A stretch of 64,000 nt of DNA from Rhizophagus irregularis (lineage: Eukaryota > Glomeromycota > Glomeromycetes > Glomerales > Glomeraceae): assembly GCF_026210795.1 (NCBI RefSeq), contig NC_089434.1, forward strand, positions 2,170,001 to 2,234,000, given 5' to 3'. Shown here in pieces: positions 58,226 to 64,000 of this stretch; within the stretch, counting starts at the first letter, position 1, and each line of letters starts with the position of its first letter. The position numbers were made by a program, and so were the translations under genes. Under the pieces are notes generated by a model. That model was not told where the DNA came from and searched no databases. It worked only from the letters and a program-made list of their open reading frames with translations.

Positions 58226-58700
58226 GAAGAATCATCAAAAAATAAGCGGAATAGCATTTGTTTTTTGTGTGCCATGTCCATGGCGCATGCGCCACAGCCA
58301 CCGTTAATTTGTCACGTGGTCACAATACATTATGTTGATTACAATATACAATACAATACATTACAAGAGTATATATAATTAAGATAATTTCTTAATAGGT
58401 TTTTATTTTCTACGCACCTGCATAAATTGTAGGGTGCATATATTATATATAAAATTTTCGATTTTTGAATATTTTACGCACTGGTAAAAAAATTTAAATA
58501 AATTTTCTAAAAATAAAATAATGATATGTATTTCTGTACGCATTCCTTCTATTACATAAAAAAATTATTTTTTCTATTAATTAAATTATATGCCGAAAAA
58601 GTATCAAAGATAAGCTCATACTATTAAAATACTATTAAAATGCAAACAGGCGACCGAAGGGGAATATGCAGCAGCTTGAATTACAGTAGTGATTTGAGCC
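58226..58700. other. Spacer with a GC palindrome
   Basis: TGGCGCATGCGCCA (58281-58294) is a perfect 14-bp palindrome and CACGTG lies about 30 bp further. The rest is AT-rich and gene-free. Confidence 0.5.
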
Positions 58701-58706
58701 ATTAAA

Positions 58707-61681
58707 TTACAATAATGTTTTCCTTTTCTTTCCATTTGGATTTGAAGGACAAGTTGTACGATTATGTCCAACATTATTACACAAACTACATTTATTTTGT
58801 TGATTTTTCTTCTACAGGTACCTTCGTTAGGTTTAGATGATTCCTCTAAAGGATTTTTGTACCTTGCAACTCCCAAAGGTCTTCCCTTAGGCCGCTGAAT
58901 TATAGGATTTCCAAGTTGTTCGGCATTTTCCTGATCAGGCTCTAAATTAATCAAATCTTAAGATCGATTGTTTAATGATCCAAGTTGCGCCAACTCCAAT
59001 GCTTCATGATTTTTCTTGGTAATATAATCCTCAAGTAATGTAACAAAAGATCCATCACAAGTTTTGCAAGTAATACAACTTGCTTGTTTAGACAAACCTT
59101 TAATATTCATATAATATAACTTTTGCTTACTAAGAGTGACATACGGATTATTTCTATTCAAAATATTTTCATTTATTGAATGAAAAAAATTAGGAGGATT
59201 ATTAGATTCTAAATATGAAACAACTGAATCCATTTTAAACTTCGAGGCAGGACAGAATGGACGACTCCTAAGATCTGGAGAAGTTTCAACAAACCACCGC
59301 GGATTAAGGAATCCAATATGAAATTGAGCTTGAGATGTTTGTAACATTACACAGAAATAATGCCTACAAACAGTACCACGATTAATCAGAGACATACATG
59401 AACATTTATACATCCCATTATCTAATAAAATGACTAAATGGTGTGTATCAGAAGAGATTAAATAGCTAATGCCCCAAAGACTTTTAATTTCTTTCTGGTC
59501 ATATGATAGTAAAAGTTGCTGAAAGGAAAGTTGCTGTACTTCTTGTTTTTCAATAAAATCATTAGCAAATGATAAATCCTAAAAAAGAGTTAAAATTTGT
59601 TACATATCAATTTGAAAATAAATGAACTTAATAATTAACATCATACATGAGAATCTTTATTATTAATATAAGATTTATCCAAAGGTCTAGCATCATAACT
59701 AAATGCCAATTCCATTTCATTATTATGAATTTTTTGAATTGAAGGAGTTGTAAAATCCTTGAGTTTGTTAATTACATCAGTAAAAGTATTAGAAGCTATT
59801 GTACTGGATTGAATTGTTGTAAGAGAGTTCTGCCAATTTAAATATTAATCAGTATTATCTTGCTCTTCTTCTAACCGCTCTTCAATAGTAAAAAATATAT
59901 CTACAAGTGTATTATTTGAATTTTGTAAGAGATTTTTAAATGTGGCATTAACAGATTCACAACGTGATGTTGTTTAAATATCTATTGTAAAAATCGTGAC
60001 ACTAAATGCTCGAGCCTAAGAACATTTAGAAGGATAAAGAAACTTTTCAAGATAATTAGCAGCATTTGGATAGTTAATAAGTAAATTTGCCCAACGATGT
60101 TCAAATATTTCTTGTTTCAAACTATTCCTACATTTATAAAAATCTTTTTTAAATTGGTCAAATAAACCACCAAGCTTTGACTTAAGACGTAAAGGTAAAT
60201 TCTGTCCAATATGCCAGATACAATGAATAGGAAATATGGATGAATATTTTAACTAATAGCTAGATCTATACCAGAATCAGCATCTATTATGAATACTTTT
60301 GGAATAATTCCTGTTACATCAATTGTACATTGCAAAACTCAAGTGTACGCATCCTTTGTTTCACGATCTATCAATGCTTATGCTACAATTCGAGATTTCA
60401 TACTATTGTCTATTGCTACAAAAAAAGAAAGAGACATTTCATAACGATTTGTTTTTGAAGTATTATCATTAAGAATTACATCATTATAGCGATACCAAGT
60501 TTCTAATTGATCAGGATTCATCCAAAAAAGCTTCGTCAGTATGTTGGTTTTACGGTCCCAATCTTTATAAATTATCCAATGTGGATTAAGCCTCTACATG
60601 AGCCAGCTTGAGCCGAGCCAAGGGCTAGCTCAGTTTGGCTCAGCTTGGCTTGTTCCAAAAGCTCACAAGCTAGCTCATTTTCAAAATCATATAAAATTTA
60701 TTATAACTAAAATTTCAAAACGTGATAACTTCGCCAATATTGCTCCAAATTTAATGATTTTACTACCATTAGATTCGTCACATCAAGAGGAATCAAATGG
60801 TAGTAAATTCATTAAATTTGGAGCAATATTGGCGAAGTTATCGCGTTTTGAAACTTTAGTTTTAATTTACAATAAATTGAGCTTAGCCAGCACCAAGCCA
60901 AGATATAACTGCAGCTTGGTTTGGCTTGGCTTGGCTCAGCTTAAAAGCTCACGAGCTGGCTTGGCTTATGTAGAGCACTAATGTGGATCATCTTCCTTAC
61001 ATTTTTCAAGATACTCAAAAAGTTGTGAAACATCATTGCCTAATTGATCAATATTGCGATGGTATTTGTAAATTATTTTATAAAGATCCTTGTTATAAAC
61101 TTTACGTTTATATTTAGCCTTTAACATTCATTTAATTGCTAATAGCTTTAAATGACCATGCACATATATCCATTCAATATCATCTAACATTAGTTTTGTA
61201 AAAGCTTTATCTGCTTCAAATCGATGTGCACAAAGATCCAAACTGTGTCTAGAATGTTTATCAACAATTGTAGTAATGAAAATCATAGAGTTTTAGTTAT
61301 TTTTTGTTGGCCGAGAAAGATTAACATGCTATTTGCAGTTTGTGCGATGTGTTTTTGATGGTTTGTTAGTTTTTTTTGATTGATTATTATAAACTCCTTC
61401 ACAAAAACATACAATTGTTTATTTTCTTAATTTAGATTCTATTTTTTCTGATCTTCCTTTGCGTATGCTAAAGCCCTGTTGATGAGCCCATTGCTTGATG
61501 TGGTTAAATGCAATCTTCCAGGTGAGAAAAACCATACTTCCAATTTCAGAGTTTCATTGGAGGAACCACCATTATCTTCACCATCAGAGTCACTGTCGTT
61601 AAGAATATTTTCAATAAAATCATTATCAAAAGCCTCATCGAAAATTTCATCATCGCTTGACATAAATTCGGAGTCACTCAT
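58707..61681 (-). pseudogene. Mutator-like (MULE/FAR1-type) transposase, heavily degraded
   Basis: Start ATG 61681 ('MSDSEFMSSDDEIFDEAF', acidic). A frameshift near 61545 precedes the FAR1-like DNA-binding region 'HIKQWAHQQGFSIRKGRSEK', then 'PSKTHRTNCK' with stops. The catalytic MULE region (61360-59950) has 'DNTSKTNRYEMSLSFFVAID' (first Asp) and 'KVFIIDADSG' (second Asp). A SWIM finger 'CSCMSLINRGTVCRHYF' lies in 58958-59413. After a second frameshift near 58815, a zinc knuckle 'CSLCNNVGHNRTTC' ends at TAA 58707-58709. A 394-bp MITE splits the catalytic region. Many in-frame stops; clearly dead. Element termini not found. Confidence 0.82.
60587..60980. mobile_element. Foldback hAT-like MITE inside the MULE, 8-bp TSD
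   Basis: Ends TAAGCCTCTACATGAGCC and, reversed, TAGTGCTCTACATAAGCC. ATGTGGAT is duplicated at 60579-60586 and 60981-60988. The MULE frame resumes across it ('KCKEDDPHW...'). The subterminal parts repeat AGCTTGGCT/AGCCAAGC words and the centre is a palindrome around ACCATTAGATTCGTC. The long plus-strand frame in it is an artefact. Confidence 0.88.
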
Positions 61682-62386
61682 TTTAGTTGTAATAAAATTT
61701 ATAAGTGAAAGAAAGAGGTTGGGAGGAGAGATTAGAGAAGAAGAGGGAAGATAGGAAGAGAGGAAGAGAGGGAAGAGGAAAGATGATAATCGTTGGGAAA
61801 AAAAAGTATAATATAATTTAAACACGTGATCATGTAAAATAAAAAAGTCTAAATTTAGATGCATATCAAAAAAAGCTGCGCATGAGACAATTATGATGTA
61901 TTTATTAAATAATTTAAATACCCATGTATATCAGAATTACTATGCATGGGATGCAATTTATGCATCCCGCATAAAAGTCAAATTCCTTTTCTTAATATAC
62001 ACTAGTATGCGAAACATGTATCACGTGACTATAATTTGTCACTTATGTCACACCCGTATAGCTTTCAATTTTTACTATTTATTCTAGGTACTTGAATTTT
62101 TTCGGTAGAAAAACCTTATTTGTCACATATTATATGTCACACACCATAATTTCGGCCAAATTTTATAATTCCAATAATTCCAGCCAAAAATTACTGTAAT
62201 TTCCAATTTTGAAAATTAGAGTAATATTACACAATCCAAAAAGGCAATTTTGTTTCTCAGTAAAAATGAAAATACGTTATACAATATTCCAAAATAGGAA
62301 GTTTTTATGCAGATCACCAGAAAATGATAATAATCACGTGACCTGTGTTTACACATGTAGTGTACAAATAGAAATAGTCTTATTTA
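61682..62386. other. Purine-rich tract and spacer
   Basis: A GA-rich tract (about 61710-61790, GAGAGAAGAAGAGGGAAG type) lies directly upstream of the MULE start. A small inverted repeat GCATGGGATGC..GCATCCCGC is at 61945-61972. No gene seen. Confidence 0.5.
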
Positions 62387-62561
62387 CAGTTCACTCTCAC
62401 TATAGTAAATCCTATGGGCTGGAGATTAAAATTCGGTATAATGAGAAATTCACTATACTGAGGGTCATTTTATTATATATATAAAAAATCTGTACCTAAA
62501 CTTTTCTTCATTATAGCAAGTTATTCACTATATAAAAATTCACTATAGAGAGGGTGAACTG
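62387..62561. mobile_element. Pogo-like MITE with TA duplication
   Basis: Ends CAGTTCACTCTC and, reversed, CAGTTCACCCTC, extended by TCACTATA(G) homology. TA flanks both sides (62385-62386, 62562-62563). 175 bp, no ORF. Confidence 0.85.
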
Positions 62562-62574
62562 TATATTTAACATA

Positions 62575-64000
62575 TGGGCTGATTTGTTTACCTTTAATTA
62601 AAATATTAATTTTATTACATTTTTATTATACAAAATACTATATAATATACAGTAAATTGGAAATGAATATTAAAAAATTTTTATTTAATGTTATTATACT
62701 ATAATTTGGTAAATATTTCTTTTAAATTAATACTAGGAAACAGAAACCGTTGTAAGTCTGGAGCGAAAGATTTGTACAAAAATCCAAATATCTTTAAAAA
62801 TTTAATTTGTACAAAAAATCTGGCATCCCTAAAAAAATAAAAATGAAAAATGAAACGTTAGAAATGTTTCTTTAAGGTTAAACAAGTAAGAAAAGCCTTT
62901 ACAATTTACCTTTAAAAGTCTGGCATGTACAAAAAACCTGTGTTCCTAGATAAAAGAAAATAAAAACAAAATGCTAAAAACGTTTCTTTAAAGCAAAATA
63001 AATAAAAAACAACTCACCAGTCCGGTATGTACAAGAAATCCAGAAACCCTAGGAAAAAAATAAGAAAGTCGTTTAAAAGAAAAATATACTTACTAGCCGA
63101 AATCTAAAAAAAAAGGTAATCATAAACTTTTTTACTTGTTTATTTTTGATGTAGCATGAAATTTCAATACACATTCTGTGCGGACCAATTAGAAATAACG
63201 CGTGCGGACAACCGGAAATTGCCACGTGACACTAATTGTCATCGACCTTCGTAAAATTATATAGTCCTTCACTACGCTCCGAACAATAAGAATAAATCTA
63301 ATTGTAACAGCCTATTACGCGTCTTATTTATAACAATCTCCAATTTTATCCAATTAAAATTTAAGATCAGGCGAAATGTAAACAAAAACAAAAAGATCAG
63401 TCATGTAATCAAGACAAAAGAATTTTTTAAAAAATTTCAAGAAACTGCTTATAACTTGAAATTTTGTCTATGAAACTGTCTTAAGTACATTAAGTAAAAG
63501 TTTTTCAAATTAAATTTTGCATATAAAAATTTTATTTGTAAATTACATACTAAATTTATTATTAAAAAAAATTAAAAAAAGGATGTTACAAATAAGATAT
63601 GTAACAGGCTATTACAAATACATTTATTCTTAATATAATTCTTAGCACTTACTATATATGTTAAAAATTTATATCTCAACTTAAAACGTAAATATCTCCA
63701 GATCCAGTGATCCAATTGGCAAGCTCTTTTTTCGTTCATATAGACCAGATCAAAGGCTTTCCCAAAAGCCTAAATTTATAAAAAATGGATCAGTGGATTC
63801 CAAGATATTTGCATTTAAGCATGTTAAAAAGTTCATACCTCAACTTTAAACGTAAATATCTCTGGATCTAATGATTCAATCGGCGAGCTCTTTTTTCGCC
63901 TATAAAGTCCAGAACAAGGGCTTTCCAACGAGCCTAAAATTATAGAAAACGGATCAGTGAATCTTGATATATTTGCGTTTAAAGATGGTAATACAAATTC
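62575..64000. mobile_element. TIR element copy B (inverted relative to 35985-36903), interrupted and cut by window end
   Basis: 62575-62735 matches 36900-36745 inverted, and 63630-64000 matches 36745-36376 inverted, including the two tandem 170-bp units. Between them are about 890 bp absent from copy A (62738-63628), bounded by TTAATA on both sides. The extra block has three degenerate ~120-bp repeats (TCTGGCAT.., GT(C/A)TGGCATGTAC, CCGGTATGTAC) and a less AT-rich part with a CACGTG at about 63223. No gene seen. Confidence 0.6.

Noticed and set aside
60598-60981. 127-codon plus-strand ORF
   Set aside because: Lies wholly inside a foldback MITE; codons follow the AGCTTGGCT repeats.

Overview
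The window looks like fungal nuclear DNA, most probably from an arbuscular mycorrhizal fungus (Glomeromycotina, Rhizophagus-like). The reasons are extreme AT richness, short GT..AG introns with very small exons, and a dense load of DNA transposons (Plavaka, Tnp2/CACTA-type, hAT, pogo, MULE) and RNase H-bearing LINEs. The organism call is inference, because no marker gene proves it.

Only two host genes are intact and recognisable, both on the minus strand. One is a nine-exon gene for translation initiation factor eIF4B (1462-3429, 410 aa by my splicing model). The other is a seven-exon gene for a triose-phosphate/nucleotide-sugar transporter family (TPT) membrane protein (43185-44747, 326 aa). 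In both models the spliced length is an exact multiple of three. A third probable host gene (55886-56392, +) encodes a small secreted protein of unknown function. Two weaker hypothetical genes lie at 54950-55207 and 56465-56776.

Everything else is mobile or repetitive. Left to right: a GATATC-rich tandem repeat (5.3-5.95 kb); a 5'-truncated LINE with endonuclease end, reverse transcriptase and RNase H (8.2-13.6 kb, -), broken by stops, a frameshift and a MITE; a Tnp2-type DNA transposon (14.0-20.0 kb) with a minus-strand transposase and a divergent plus-strand accessory gene; a Plavaka-type transposon (about 21.1-32.7 kb) with the same divergent layout, carrying five nested insertions; direct repeats (32.8-34.0 kb); a LINE 5' fragment split by two MITEs (34.4-36.0 kb); a second, inverted copy of the hAT element (37.9-41.1 kb); the transporter gene; a 2.3-kb array of about 14 units of 108/160 bp (46.9-49.2 kb); a pogo-like transposase inside an outer TA-flanked element (51.9-54.75 kb); a 987-bp foldback element (57.2-58.2 kb); a decayed MULE (58.7-61.7 kb) with a MITE in it; and repeats to the right edge.

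The clearest structural result is a set of elements whose ends are fixed by target-site duplications (TSDs). I read eleven non-autonomous elements with exact 8-bp TSDs in several terminal families, two hAT copies with 8-bp TSDs, two with 3-bp TSDs, one with a 10-bp TSD and two flanked by TA. The two hAT copies are almost equal in length (3195 and 3194 bp) and differ by nonsense C-to-T changes, mostly at CpG, which suggests decay by cytosine deamination. All joins, frames and TSDs were read by eye, and family names rest on motif recognition.
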